From Fusobacteriales bacterium (GTDB lineage: Bacteria > Fusobacteriota > Fusobacteriia > Fusobacteriales > Leptotrichiaceae), in contig JAITVW010000288.1 of assembly GCA_031285605.1 (NCBI GenBank), positions 1 through 13,008 of the forward strand: a DNA stretch of 13,008 nt, read 5' to 3'. The notes under the pieces are model-generated. The model did no database searches, was not told where the DNA came from, and saw nothing but the letters and a program-made list of their open reading frames with translations. Shown here piece after piece: positions 5,437 to 13,008 of the stretch. A program made the translations under genes and the position numbers. Within the stretch, counting starts at the first letter, position 1. Each line of letters opens with the position of its first letter.

Positions 5437-6106
5437 TGCTACAACTAAAACGGGAAGTATAGCCATATATGATGAAGACAGGGGACTTCTGGGAGAAATT
5501 ACTGTAGATATAGAAAAAACACATTCAGGAACACTTTTGGAAAAAATTGACAAGCTTCTTGGATGGACATCAAAAAAAATATCAGATATAGATGAAGTGG
5601 CAGTGTCAAACGGACCGGGATCATTTACGGGAGTGAGAATAGCAATAGCTACGGTAAAAGGTTTGTTCTTTGTGAAAAAAATACCTGTTTACCCTGTAAA
5701 CGAACTTGATGCACTTGCTTATCAGGTAAATATGCCGGGTGAAAAAGTCGTATCTGTTATTGATTCGAGGAAAGAAAAAATTTATTATTCAATATCAAAA
5801 ATAGAAAAAAATGGTTTGAAGCTTTTGGAAGGATATCATGTATCAAAACTGGACGATCTTTTGGAAAAGCTGCATGCCAAAAATTGTGAATATTATTTTT
5901 CAGGAGACGGAGCTTTTAATTACAGGGAAAAAATCAAAGACAAGCTGGGAGAAAATGCAAAATTCCCTTTGTATTCAAATATAAAAATAAAAGCTTCCAC
6001 ATTAATACTAATCAGAAAAAATTATGAAAAAGCAGACATTTACAGTCTGAAACCATATTATCTGGAAAAATCTCAAGCAGAAAAGGAGATAAAGAATGGC
6101 ACTTAA
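5417..6106 (+). CDS. tsaB: tRNA threonylcarbamoyladenosine biosynthesis protein TsaB
   Basis: TsaB is the non-catalytic ASKHA-fold partner that dimerises with TsaD and recruits TsaE in t6A synthesis. The 229 residues show the N-terminal strand MLILGISATTKTGSIA, the family block SNGPGSFTGVRIA (64-76), VIDSRKEKIYY (114-124) and a C-terminal YLEKSQAEKE (215-224), close to the usual YLRxSxAE ending. Two starts are possible (5402 and 5417). The second is chosen because GGAG (5404-5407) lies 9 bases upstream of it and the first has no ribosome site. The gene overlaps tsaE by 20 bases and ftsY by 11. The catalytic partner gene tsaD is not in this window. Confidence 0.95.
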   Translation: MLILGISATTKTGSIAIYDEDRGLLGEITVDIEKTHSGTLLEKIDKLLGWTSKKISDIDEVAVSNGPGSFTGVRIAIATVKGLFFVKKIPVYPVNELDALAYQVNMPGEKVVSVIDSRKEKIYYSISKIEKNGLKLLEGYHVSKLDDLLEKLHAKNCEYYFSGDGAFNYREKIKDKLGENAKFPLYSNIKIKASTLILIRKNYEKADIYSLKPYYLEKSQAEKEIKNGT

Positions 6107-7139
6107 AGATCTGTTCAAGCTGAAAAAAAATAAAGCTGAGAATGATGAAGATAAAAATGCTGATGCACCGGAAGAGAATATCAAGACTGCAGAGAGCGAA
6201 GAAGTCAGCAAACAGCCGGAAAAATATGCAGCTGAAAAGCCGAAACCTCTGAAAGAAAGACTTGTAAAGACTAAAAAAGGATTTTTTACAAAACTGAAAG
6301 AGGTTTTTACAGGAAAGCCGATAGATGATGAAATGTACGAAGAACTGGAAGATCTGCTGATACAGTCGGATCTTGGTTTTGACATGACATTAAGAGTAAT
6401 AGAAGAATTGGAAGAACGTGTGAAAAAAGCTAAAGTAAAGGATTCAGAAGAGGTATATGAAATATTAAAGCAGATTCTGAGGGAAAAAATTTCCGGTGAA
6501 AACAGTGCTTTGGATATAGTTGACGGGAAATTAAATATAATTCTTGTAGTAGGTGTAAACGGAGTAGGAAAAACAACCTCTATCGGTAAAATAGCAAGTA
6601 AGCTGAAGCAGAAAAATAAGAAGGTAATAATAGGAGCAGCTGATACTTTCAGGGCAGCGGCAATAGAACAGCTGGAAGAATGGGGGAAGAGAACCGGTGT
6701 GGAAGTAATAAAACAGTCACACGGAAGTGATCCCGGAGCAGTGGTTTTCGATACAATAAGTACAGCAAGAAGTAAAAAATATGATGTGGCAATTATAGAT
6801 ACAGCCGGAAGACTTCATAATAAATCCGACCTGATGAAAGAGCTGGAGAAAATAAATAAAATAATTATTCAGCAGTCAGGTGAAGATAATTTTGAAAAAT
6901 TACTTGTAATAGACAGTACTACCGGCCAGAATGGACTCCAACAGGCAAAGCTGTTTAATGAAATCGTTGATTTATCAGGTGTAATACTTACCAAATTTGA
7001 CGGTACTGCAAAGGGTGGAATTATTTTTGCAATATCGGATGAGCTGAAAAAACCTATAAAATATCTCGGAGTTGGTGAAGGGATAGAGGATCTGCGTGAA
7101 TTTAATGCCGATGAATTTGTTAATGCAATTTTTGATTAA
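6096..7139 (+). CDS. ftsY: Signal recognition particle receptor FtsY
   Basis: FtsY is the membrane-associated GTPase that receives ribosome-SRP complexes and delivers nascent membrane proteins to the translocon. The 347 residues comprise a charged Lys/Glu-rich A region (about 1-60), the helical N domain (about 61-140) and the G domain: GVNGVGKT P-loop (153-160), DTFRAAA (183-189), DTAGR (235-239), TKFDGTAKGG (299-308) and GVGEGIEDL (325-333). The A region is short and carries no transmembrane helix, so membrane contact would be by lipid-binding basic helices. AAAGGAG precedes the ATG. It overlaps the end of tsaB by 11 bases. Ffh was not seen in the window and is expected elsewhere. Confidence 0.97.
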   Translation: MALKDLFKLKKNKAENDEDKNADAPEENIKTAESEEVSKQPEKYAAEKPKPLKERLVKTKKGFFTKLKEVFTGKPIDDEMYEELEDLLIQSDLGFDMTLRVIEELEERVKKAKVKDSEEVYEILKQILREKISGENSALDIVDGKLNIILVVGVNGVGKTTSIGKIASKLKQKNKKVIIGAADTFRAAAIEQLEEWGKRTGVEVIKQSHGSDPGAVVFDTISTARSKKYDVAIIDTAGRLHNKSDLMKELEKINKIIIQQSGEDNFEKLLVIDSTTGQNGLQQAKLFNEIVDLSGVILTKFDGTAKGGIIFAISDELKKPIKYLGVGEGIEDLREFNADEFVNAIFD

Positions 7140-7170
7140 ATATATATAAAACATTAAGGAGTGATGGAAA

Positions 7171-8175
7171 TTGTCAAGTTTGATGGAACAAATTAAAAGT
7201 AAGGCTAAAGACCTCGGAAAAAAAGTAGTATTACCCGAAACAGAGGATACAAGGGTAATAGAAGCAGCTGCACAGCTGATAAAAGAGGGGACAGTAAAAG
7301 TGATACTGGTGGGTGCGGCTGATGAAATAAAAGCCAGTGCCGAAAAATTGGGGGTATGTGTAGAAGGTGCAGAAATATTGAATCCAAAAGAATATGCTCA
7401 GATGGATGACTTTGTGCAGGAACTTTTTAAATTAAGAGAAAAAAAAGGAATGACATTGGAAAAAGCCAAAAAAATACTGGAACATGATAATCTTTACTTT
7501 GGAGCAATGCTTGTAAGAAAAGGATATGCGGCAGGAATGGCAGCGGGGTCGAATTCGCCGACAGCAGATGTTTTGAGAGCAGCAATACATGTAGTAGGTA
7601 CAAAGCCGGGTCTTAAAACTGTATCAAGTTCCATGATTATGATAACAAATACACCTGAATACGGTGAAAACGGAGTTCTTATTTTTGGTGACTGCGGTGT
7701 CATACCAAAGCCTACTTCTGAACAGCTTGCAGATATAGCAATTTCAAGTGCTGAAAAAGCAAGAAATCTGGCAGATATAAAAGAGCCGAAGGTGGCGATG
7801 CTGTCATTTTCGACTTATGGGAGCGCTTCTTCGGAAGATGTAACCAGAGTACAGGAAGCAGTAGAAATCTTAAAGTCAAGAAATGTTGATTTCAAATTCA
7901 GCGGAGAATTGCAATTTGATGCGGCAGTGGTGCCGGAAGTATCGAGTAAAAAAGCTCCTGACAGTGAGGTAAAAGGAGAAGCTAATGTTTTAATATTCCC
8001 GGATCTGGGAGCCGGAAATATAGGATATAAAATAACCCAAAGACTTGCCAAAGCCGAAGCTTTAGGTCCGTTAATACAGGGTCTGGCAAAGCCTGTACAT
8101 GATCTGTCAAGAGGATGCAGTGTACAGGATATAGTAAATGTAGCGGCTATCACGGCAGTAGAATCAGAATTATAA
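7171..8175 (+). CDS. pta: Phosphate acetyltransferase (short form), TTG start
   Basis: The enzyme converts acetyl-CoA and phosphate to acetyl phosphate and CoA, feeding the acetate kinase encoded next. The 334 residues match the short, single-domain Pta. Landmarks: VVLPETEDTRVIEAA (19-33), GMAAGSNSPTADVLRAA (122-138), LSFSTYGSA (211-219), GELQFDAA (245-252), NVLIFPDLGAGNIGYK (272-287) and GPLIQGLAKPVHDLSRG (299-315). The start is read as TTG at 7171: AAGGAG (7156-7161) is 9 bases upstream, whereas the next in-frame ATG (7183) is 21 bases away and would trim four residues. No terminator or clear promoter lies in the 31-base gap after ftsY, so it is probably part of the operon. Confidence 0.97.
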   Translation: MSSLMEQIKSKAKDLGKKVVLPETEDTRVIEAAAQLIKEGTVKVILVGAADEIKASAEKLGVCVEGAEILNPKEYAQMDDFVQELFKLREKKGMTLEKAKKILEHDNLYFGAMLVRKGYAAGMAAGSNSPTADVLRAAIHVVGTKPGLKTVSSSMIMITNTPEYGENGVLIFGDCGVIPKPTSEQLADIAISSAEKARNLADIKEPKVAMLSFSTYGSASSEDVTRVQEAVEILKSRNVDFKFSGELQFDAAVVPEVSSKKAPDSEVKGEANVLIFPDLGAGNIGYKITQRLAKAEALGPLIQGLAKPVHDLSRGCSVQDIVNVAAITAVESEL

Positions 8176-8192
8176 TTTTTTAGGAGGAAAAA

Positions 8193-9386
8193 ATGAAAGT
8201 TTTAGTGATTAACAGCGGAAGTTCTTCGTTAAAGTTTGAACTGGTGGATATGACTAAGGAGGAAACTATTGCAAAGGGGCTTTGTGAAAGAATAGGTATA
8301 AATGATTCAAGATTAGTTTATAAAAATATAATAAAAGACACAAAAAATGAAATATCAAAAGATATGCCGAATCACAAAACAGCAATTGATTTGGTATTAA
8401 AAGCTCTTCAGGATTCTGAAAGCGGAAATATAGCCGATGTAAACGAAATAGATGCAATAGGTCACAGAGTGGTACACGGCGGGGAATATTTTAAGGGCTC
8501 GGCATTAATAACTGACGAAGCTTTGAAAAAAATAGAAGAAGTAGCAGAACTTGCACCTCTTCATAATCCCGCTAACATTATGGGAATAAAAGTAATGCAG
8601 GAACTGCTTCCGGGGAAGCCAAATGTAGCTGTATTTGATACTGCATTTCATCAGACAGTGCCTGCTGAAGCATATATGTATGCCCTTCCATATGAAGATT
8701 ACACAGAATTAAAAGTAAGAAAATATGGATTTCACGGAACGTCTCATAAATATGTAAGTGAGAGAACAGCTGAATTAATTGACAATAAAAATTCAAAAAT
8801 AATTGTGTGTCACCTTGGAAACGGAGCAAGTATTTCAGCAGTTAAGAATGGTGAATCTATAGATACTTCAATGGGTCTTACACCTCTTCAAGGGCTTATG
8901 ATGGGGACAAGATGCGGGGATATTGATCCTGCAGCTGTATTATATATAATGGAAAAAAGAGGAATGGACTCAAAACAGATGGATGCAAGAATGAATAAGC
9001 AGTCGGGAGTTCTGGGGATATTCGGCAAAAGTTCGGATTTCAGAGACTTGGAAAATGCCAATGCTTTGGGAGATGACAGAGCTTATCTTGCACATCACAT
9101 GTTTACATACAGAGTAAAATCATATATAGGTGCATATGCAGCAGCATTAAACGGTGTAGAAGCCATAGCTTTTACAGGCGGTGTAGGTGAAAATGATTCA
9201 GCTGTAAGAAGAGACATATGCAACGGATTAAAATTCCTCGGAGTAGAGCTGAATGAAGAAATAAATGAAAAAAGAATCAGCGGAGATGTAGAATTAAGTA
9301 CGGCAGCTTCTAAAATAAGAATATTCAAAATAGAGACAGCGGAAGAATTAATGATAGCAAGAGATACATATGCATTAGCGAAATAA
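8193..9386 (+). CDS. ackA: Acetate kinase
   Basis: Acetate kinase converts acetyl phosphate and ADP to acetate and ATP, the substrate-level ATP step of acetate fermentation. The 397 residues are family length. Visible signatures: VINSGSSSLKFEL (5-17), GHRVVHGGE (90-98) with Arg92, FDTAFH (148-153) with the catalytic Asp149, YGFHGTSH (178-185) with His181, HLGNGAS (207-213), MGTRCGDIDP (237-246) with Arg240, and FTGGVGEN near residue 330. AGGAGG lies just upstream of the ATG. The gap to pta is 17 bases, a conserved pairing, and a strong terminator follows, ending the operon. Confidence 0.98.
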   Translation: MKVLVINSGSSSLKFELVDMTKEETIAKGLCERIGINDSRLVYKNIIKDTKNEISKDMPNHKTAIDLVLKALQDSESGNIADVNEIDAIGHRVVHGGEYFKGSALITDEALKKIEEVAELAPLHNPANIMGIKVMQELLPGKPNVAVFDTAFHQTVPAEAYMYALPYEDYTELKVRKYGFHGTSHKYVSERTAELIDNKNSKIIVCHLGNGASISAVKNGESIDTSMGLTPLQGLMMGTRCGDIDPAAVLYIMEKRGMDSKQMDARMNKQSGVLGIFGKSSDFRDLENANALGDDRAYLAHHMFTYRVKSYIGAYAAALNGVEAIAFTGGVGENDSAVRRDICNGLKFLGVELNEEINEKRISGDVELSTAASKIRIFKIETAEELMIARDTYALAK

Positions 9387-9390
9387 TGGC

Positions 9391-9434
9391 AAAAGAAACA
9401 GTGCTATGGTATATAACATCACTGTTTCTTTTTT
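9391..9434 (+). terminator. Intrinsic terminator closing the rfaE2-ackA operon
   Basis: A perfect 13-bp stem (9391-9403 with 9420-9432), containing GAAACAGTG/CACTGTTTC, closes a 16-base loop. It ends in a run of six T's (9429-9434), some of which pair in the lower stem. It begins 5 bases after the ackA stop. Confidence 0.92.
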
Positions 9435-9664
9435 ATTAAATATAATGGATAAAAACAGCTTATGAAAATATTGATTTTTAAATAATTATATATGCAAATG
9501 AAAAATAATTTATTAGATAAAATAAAATGAAATAATTGGAATAAAATGATTGTCTATATTGCTTTTGAGTAAAGTCATGGAGAGATTTTAACATATAGAA
9601 AACTAATGATAAAAAGTTGTTTTTGAAAAAATATATATAATTAAAAGGAAAAACAAGATTTAAC
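9435..9664. other. AT-rich gene-free spacer before the hydrogenase operon
   Basis: No open frame of useful length, RNA gene or convincing regulatory site is seen. The stretch is strongly A-rich and low in complexity. The 10-mer AATAAAATGA occurs twice (9521-9530 and 9540-9549), which may be chance in such sequence. It may act as an A-tract, upstream-element DNA for the promoter that follows. Confidence 0.5.
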
Positions 9665-9692
9665 TTGACTTAAAAGCTATTTAGTGTATAAT
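9665..9692 (+). promoter_or_regulatory. Promoter of the hydCBA operon
   Basis: TTGACT (9665-9670) and a consensus TATAAT (9687-9692) are separated by 16 bases. The expected start is near 9699, giving a leader of about 110 bases. This is one of the closest matches to a sigma-70 promoter in the window and lies ahead of a highly expressed type of operon. Confidence 0.75.
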
Positions 9693-9711
9693 AGCGTTAT
9701 GTAAATTTTCT

Positions 9712-9729
9712 TTGTGAAAAAATTAACTT
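9712..9729 (+). promoter_or_regulatory. Candidate Rex (NADH/NAD+ sensor) operator
   Basis: TTGTGAA-AAAA-TTAACTT matches the Rex operator pattern TTGTnAA-N4-TTnACAA in the whole left half and in TTnAC of the right half; the last two bases differ. It lies about 13-30 bases downstream of the predicted transcript start, where a bound repressor would block transcription. Rex is known to control hydrogenase and fermentation genes in several anaerobes, releasing DNA when NADH is high. The site is seen; its use by Rex is inferred. Confidence 0.5.
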
Positions 9730-9809
9730 ATTAAGACAAACAAAATGTTTAATATCAAAAAAAATTTAATATAAAAATATTTGATTGACAAAACAAAGGA
9801 GGAAAAGAA

Positions 9810-10286
9810 ATGTGTGAAAACAAATTAAAAGAAGCAGGTTTCAGAGAACTTGACGTTTTTATCGATTCATTGGAAACTAAAAAAGGATCTCTGATTTCTG
9901 TTTTGCACAAAGCTCAGGGGATCTTTGGATACCTGCCTAAGGAGATTCAGGAGTATGTCGCGGAGAAATTAAATGAATCTCTGGCTAATGTTTACGGAGT
10001 TGTTAGTTTTTATTCATTTTTTACGATGGTGCCGAAAGGAGAACATGCAGTTTCAGTATGCATGGGAACAGCCTGCTATGTAAGAGGAGCGGATAAAGTA
10101 CTGGATGAATTCCAGAAAGAACTGGGAATCAAATCAGGTGAAACAAGTCTTGACGGGAAGTTCTCAATAGATGCTTTAAGATGTGTAGGTGCCTGCGGTA
10201 TCGCACCGGTGGTATTAGTCGGTGAAAAAGTGTATAAAAAAGTAGAAGTAAAAGAAGTAAAAAAAATTATAAATGAATATAAATAA
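9810..10286 (+). CDS. hydC: Bifurcating [FeFe]-hydrogenase subunit HydC (NuoE-like)
   Basis: This is the small electron-transfer subunit, related to the 24-kDa NuoE subunit of complex I. The 158 residues have an N-terminal helical bundle (about 1-75, with the GVVSFYSFF segment at 63-71) and a thioredoxin-like [2Fe-2S] domain with ligands Cys84, Cys89, Cys125 and Cys129 (C-x4-C ... C-x3-C). In HydABC it sits beside HydB and passes electrons around the flavin site. AAAGGAGG lies a few bases upstream of the ATG. It heads the operon, with 15 bases to hydB. By sequence alone it could be called nuoE, but the following HydB- and HydA-type genes, and no other complex I genes, make HydC the better name. 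Confidence 0.92.
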   Translation: MCENKLKEAGFRELDVFIDSLETKKGSLISVLHKAQGIFGYLPKEIQEYVAEKLNESLANVYGVVSFYSFFTMVPKGEHAVSVCMGTACYVRGADKVLDEFQKELGIKSGETSLDGKFSIDALRCVGACGIAPVVLVGEKVYKKVEVKEVKKIINEYK

Positions 10287-10301
10287 TTTAGGAGGGAACT
10301 T

Positions 10302-12146
10302 ATGTCACGTGTGACTTCTATAGAAGAGTTAAATACTTTAAAAGACAGTATTAATAAAAGCAGAAAATACAGCAAGCAAGTTCTTATATGCGGCGGAACA
10401 GGTTGTATTTCCTCAGGCAGTAATGATATAGCTGCTAAAATGGAAGAAAGAGTGAAAGCTCTGGGGAAAGAAGATGAAATAAGAGTAATAAAAACAGGAT
10501 GTTTTGGGTTTTGTGAAAAAGGTCCGATAGTAAAAATGCTTCCCGATAATACATTTTATACAGAAGTAACACCTGAAGATGTGGATAAACTGGTAGACAA
10601 ACATCTTATGGGTGATGAAAAAGTAGAGGAGCTGTTATATATAGATCCTGTTTCCAAAAAGAGAATAAGTGATTCGGATCATATGGATTTCTATAAAAAA
10701 CAGGAAAGAGTTGCTTTAAGAAACTGCGGACTGGTAGATCCGGAAGATATTGACGATTATTTTCTGCATGACGGGTATGCGGCACTTCATAAAGTAACCG
10801 GAATGGAGCAGCAGGAAGTAATAGATATTATAAAAAATTCAGGACTGAGAGGAAGAGGCGGAGCCGGTTTTTCGACAGGAATGAAATGGCAGTTTGCACT
10901 AAATAACAAAGCAGATCAAAAATATGTGGTATGTAACGCCGATGAGGGAGATCCGGGAGCATTTATGGACAGATCAATCCTTGAGGGAGATCCGCATTCT
11001 ATAATAGAAGCTATGGCAATCTGCGGATATGCTATAGGAGCAACAAAAGGTCTTGTATATATAAGAGCAGAGTATCCTCTGGCTATAAAAAGACTTAAAA
11101 TAGCTTTGGAAGAAGCAAAAGAAAGCGGAGTTTTAGGAACAAATGTATTTAATTCAGGTTTTGAATTTGATATTGAAATAAAATATGGAGCGGGAGCATT
11201 TGTGTGCGGGGAAGAGACGGCACTTATCCATTCGATGGAAGGACATAGAGGAGAACCTACTACAAAACCGCCGTTTCCTGCAGAACACGGATATAACGGA
11301 TATCCTACAAATGTTAATAATGTAGAAACTCTGGCAAATATACCTGTTATTATAAACAAAGGAGCAGACTGGTTCAAATCATTCGGTACAGAAAAATCAT
11401 CAGGAACAAAAGTATTTGCTCTTGCAGGAAAAATAAACAACGTAGGACTTATAGAAGTACCTATGGGAACTACTTTGAGAGAAGTTATTTATGAAATCGG
11501 CGGAGGAATCAAAGACGGGAAAAAATTTAAGTCAGTTCAGACAGGAGGACCTTCCGGAGGATGTCTGACTGAAAAGCACCTTGATGTAGCAATAGATTTT
11601 GACAGTCTGATGGAACAGGGATCTATGATGGGATCCGGCGGAATGATAGTTATGGACGAAGATGACTGTATGGTAGCAGTGTCAAAGTTCTATCTGGAAT
11701 TCACGGTAGAAGAATCATGCGGAAAATGTACTCCGTGTAGAATAGGAAACCAAAGACTTCTTGAAATACTGGAAAAAATAACAAAAGGAAACGGAACGGA
11801 AGATGATTTAAGAAAATTAAAAGAACTTTCTAATGTAATAAAAGATACTTCATTATGCGGTCTTGGGCAAACAGCGCCAAATCCGATATTATCTACATTA
11901 AATAACTTCTGGGATGAATATGAAGCGCACGTAAAAGATCATAAGTGTCCTTCAGGTCAATGTACTGCACTGCTGAAATATGTGATAAATGACAAATGTA
12001 TAGGATGTACTGCCTGTGCAAGAGTTTGTCCTGTATCATGTATAGACGGAAAAGTGAAAGAAAAGCACTCTATTGATCAGGATAAATGTATTAAGTGCGG
12101 TGCATGTTATGACAAATGTAAATTCAGTGCAATAGACAGAATATAA
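10302..12146 (+). CDS. hydB: Bifurcating [FeFe]-hydrogenase subunit HydB (NuoF-like, FMN/NADH)
   Basis: This is the flavin subunit where NADH is oxidised and where electron bifurcation/confurcation is placed in HydABC enzymes. Domains over 614 residues: an N-terminal thioredoxin-like [2Fe-2S] domain (Cys30, Cys35, Cys67, Cys71); a NuoF core with GLRGRGGAGFSTGMKW (181-196) and CNADEGDPGAF (211-221) for FMN/NADH; ESCGKCTPCR with Cys473, 476, 479 plus Cys519 for a [4Fe-4S] cluster; a HKCPSGQC segment (547-554); and a C-terminal two-[4Fe-4S] ferredoxin domain (Cys566, 569, 572, 576 and 596, 599, 602, 606). The fused N- and C-terminal iron-sulphur domains distinguish it from plain NuoF. AGGAGG precedes ATG. 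It lies between hydC and hydA with 15- and 24-base gaps. Confidence 0.95.
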   Translation: MSRVTSIEELNTLKDSINKSRKYSKQVLICGGTGCISSGSNDIAAKMEERVKALGKEDEIRVIKTGCFGFCEKGPIVKMLPDNTFYTEVTPEDVDKLVDKHLMGDEKVEELLYIDPVSKKRISDSDHMDFYKKQERVALRNCGLVDPEDIDDYFLHDGYAALHKVTGMEQQEVIDIIKNSGLRGRGGAGFSTGMKWQFALNNKADQKYVVCNADEGDPGAFMDRSILEGDPHSIIEAMAICGYAIGATKGLVYIRAEYPLAIKRLKIALEEAKESGVLGTNVFNSGFEFDIEIKYGAGAFVCGEETALIHSMEGHRGEPTTKPPFPAEHGYNGYPTNVNNVETLANIPVIINKGADWFKSFGTEKSSGTKVFALAGKINNVGLIEVPMGTTLREVIYEIGGGIKDGKKFKSVQTGGPSGGCLTEKHLDVAIDFDSLMEQGSMMGSGGMIVMDEDDCMVAVSKFYLEFTVEESCGKCTPCRIGNQRLLEILEKITKGNGTEDDLRKLKELSNVIKDTSLCGLGQTAPNPILSTLNNFWDEYEAHVKDHKCPSGQCTALLKYVINDKCIGCTACARVCPVSCIDGKVKEKHSIDQDKCIKCGACYDKCKFSAIDRI

Positions 12147-12170
12147 TTAAAGATAGGGAGTGAAAGTTCA

Positions 12171-13008
12171 ATGAGTCAAAAACTTGTAAATGTAACAGTT
12201 GATGATATAAAAGTACAGGTTCCTGAAGGAACAACAATATTAGCTGCTGCAAAAAGTGCAGGAGTAAGTATTCCGACATTATGCTATCTGAATCTGGCAG
12301 ATTTTGGATGTGTAAATAAAACAGCTTCATGCAGAGTCTGTGTTGTTGAAGTGGAAGGAAGAAGAAATCTGGCTCCTTCTTGTGCAACACCTGTTAATGA
12401 AGGAATGACAGTAAAAACTAATACAATAAAAGCCTTGAATTCAAGAAAGACAGTATTGGAATTATTACTGTCAGACCATCCGAAAGACTGTCTTGTTTGT
12501 CAGAAGTCCGGAGAATGCGAACTTCAGGATCTGGCACATGAATTCGGAATAAAAGAGATAGCGTATGAAGGAAAAGAATCTACATACAGAAAAGATATAT
12601 CGAAGTCTATAATCAGAGATATGGACAAATGTATAATGTGCAGAAGATGCGAAACAATGTGTAACGAACTTCAGACAGTAGGAGCTCTTTCAGGAGTAAA
12701 CAGAGGTTTTGATGCAGTTGTTGCCCCTGCAATGGAAATGGACTTAAATGATTCAGTATGTACTTACTGCGGACAGTGTGTTGCCGTGTGTCCTACAGGA
12801 GCATTAGTAGAAAGAGATGCTACATGGGATGTATTGTCGGCACTTGCTGATCCTGCAAAAACAGTTATTGTACAAACAGCACCGGCAGTAAGAGTAGCAC
12901 TTGGAGAAGAATTCGGATATGCTCCGGGAACTTCTGTAACCGGTAAAATGGTTGCCTCACTTAGAAGATTAGGTTTTGACAGAGTTTTTGATACTGATTT
13001 TGCAGCAG
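12171..13008 (+). CDS. hydA: [FeFe]-hydrogenase catalytic subunit HydA, N-terminal part (cut by right edge)
   Basis: This is the H2-forming subunit; 279 codons are visible and the frame is open at the window end. Landmarks: a [2Fe-2S] domain with Cys38, Cys54, Cys57 and Cys71; the NuoG-type His-Cys3 [4Fe-4S] motif (His103, Cys107, Cys110, Cys116); and two [4Fe-4S] clusters (Cys154, 157, 160, 164 and Cys197, 200, 203, 207). The start of the H-cluster domain follows, with QTAPAVRVALGEEFG (235-249) and TGKMVASLRRLGFD (257-270). These last blocks are typical of [FeFe]-hydrogenase and not of NuoG; the cysteine motifs that bind the H-cluster lie beyond the window. GGGAG at about 12156-12160 precedes the ATG. 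With HydB and HydC it is expected to couple NADH plus reduced ferredoxin to H2 in the cytosol. Confidence 0.94.
   Translation, partial: MSQKLVNVTVDDIKVQVPEGTTILAAAKSAGVSIPTLCYLNLADFGCVNKTASCRVCVVEVEGRRNLAPSCATPVNEGMTVKTNTIKALNSRKTVLELLLSDHPKDCLVCQKSGECELQDLAHEFGIKEIAYEGKESTYRKDISKSIIRDMDKCIMCRRCETMCNELQTVGALSGVNRGFDAVVAPAMEMDLNDSVCTYCGQCVAVCPTGALVERDATWDVLSALADPAKTVIVQTAPAVRVALGEEFGYAPGTSVTGKMVASLRRLGFDRVFDTDFAA

Noticed and set aside
7164..7196. Ten-codon open frame starting with ATG just after the pta ribosome site
   Set aside because: The ATG is only 2 bases from AAGGAG, too close for normal initiation, and the frame ends after ten codons. It is most likely a chance frame, although a leader peptide cannot be fully ruled out.
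10916..11440. Long open frame on the minus strand (174 codons) opposite hydB
   Set aside because: It lies wholly inside the well-supported hydB gene, has no ribosome site and its composition is that expected for the antisense of a coding region.
9810..13008. Interpretation as the NuoEFG module of complex I
   Set aside because: The NuoF-like protein has fused N- and C-terminal iron-sulphur domains, and the third protein runs into QTAPAVRVALGEEFG, typical of [FeFe]-hydrogenase. No other nuo genes are present.

Overview
The window looks like chromosome of a low-GC, anaerobic, fermentative bacterium with a Gram-negative envelope. The best fit is a member of Fusobacteriota, perhaps Leptotrichiaceae such as Sebaldella or Leptotrichia. 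This rests on AGA/GGA/ATA-rich codon use, strong AGGAGG-type ribosome sites, a heptose-phosphate adenylyltransferase that points to an LPS-like envelope, pta-ackA fermentation genes and a trimeric [FeFe]-hydrogenase operon. The lineage is inferred from gene content and not tested by any search.

Region 1, about 1-1900, is accessory. It holds the C-terminal part of a Fic-domain protein cut by the window edge, a small zinc-ribbon protein, and two small overlapping minus-strand genes. One of those is a one-pass membrane protein with a DUF6440-like tail. The convergent genes end inside a shared bidirectional terminator. A 565-base gene-free stretch rich in inverted repeats separates this block from the housekeeping genes.

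Region 2, about 1900-4300, holds three short transcription units: an unknown gene with an exported cyclophilin-type prolyl isomerase, the zinc-free (type B) ribosomal protein L31, and uracil phosphoribosyltransferase. Each ends in a recognisable intrinsic terminator.

Region 3, about 4400-9434, reads as one six-gene operon: rfaE2 (heptose-1-P adenylyltransferase), tsaE, tsaB, ftsY, pta and ackA. The first four genes overlap one another by 11-20 bases, the last two follow after short gaps, and a strong terminator closes the unit. It joins envelope synthesis, t6A tRNA modification, membrane targeting and acetate/ATP formation.

Region 4, about 9435-13008, has an AT-rich spacer, a strong promoter and a Rex-like operator. 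It then has hydC, hydB and hydA, the three subunits of an electron-bifurcating type [FeFe]-hydrogenase, with hydA cut by the right edge. With pta-ackA this suggests sugar fermentation to acetate plus H2: acetyl-CoA yields ATP, while NADH and reduced ferredoxin are reoxidised together to H2.

No tRNA, rRNA, CRISPR array or insertion sequence was found. No new defence or mobile system could be shown. The least explained parts are the Fic/zinc-ribbon/DUF6440-like cluster and the palindrome-rich spacer beside it.
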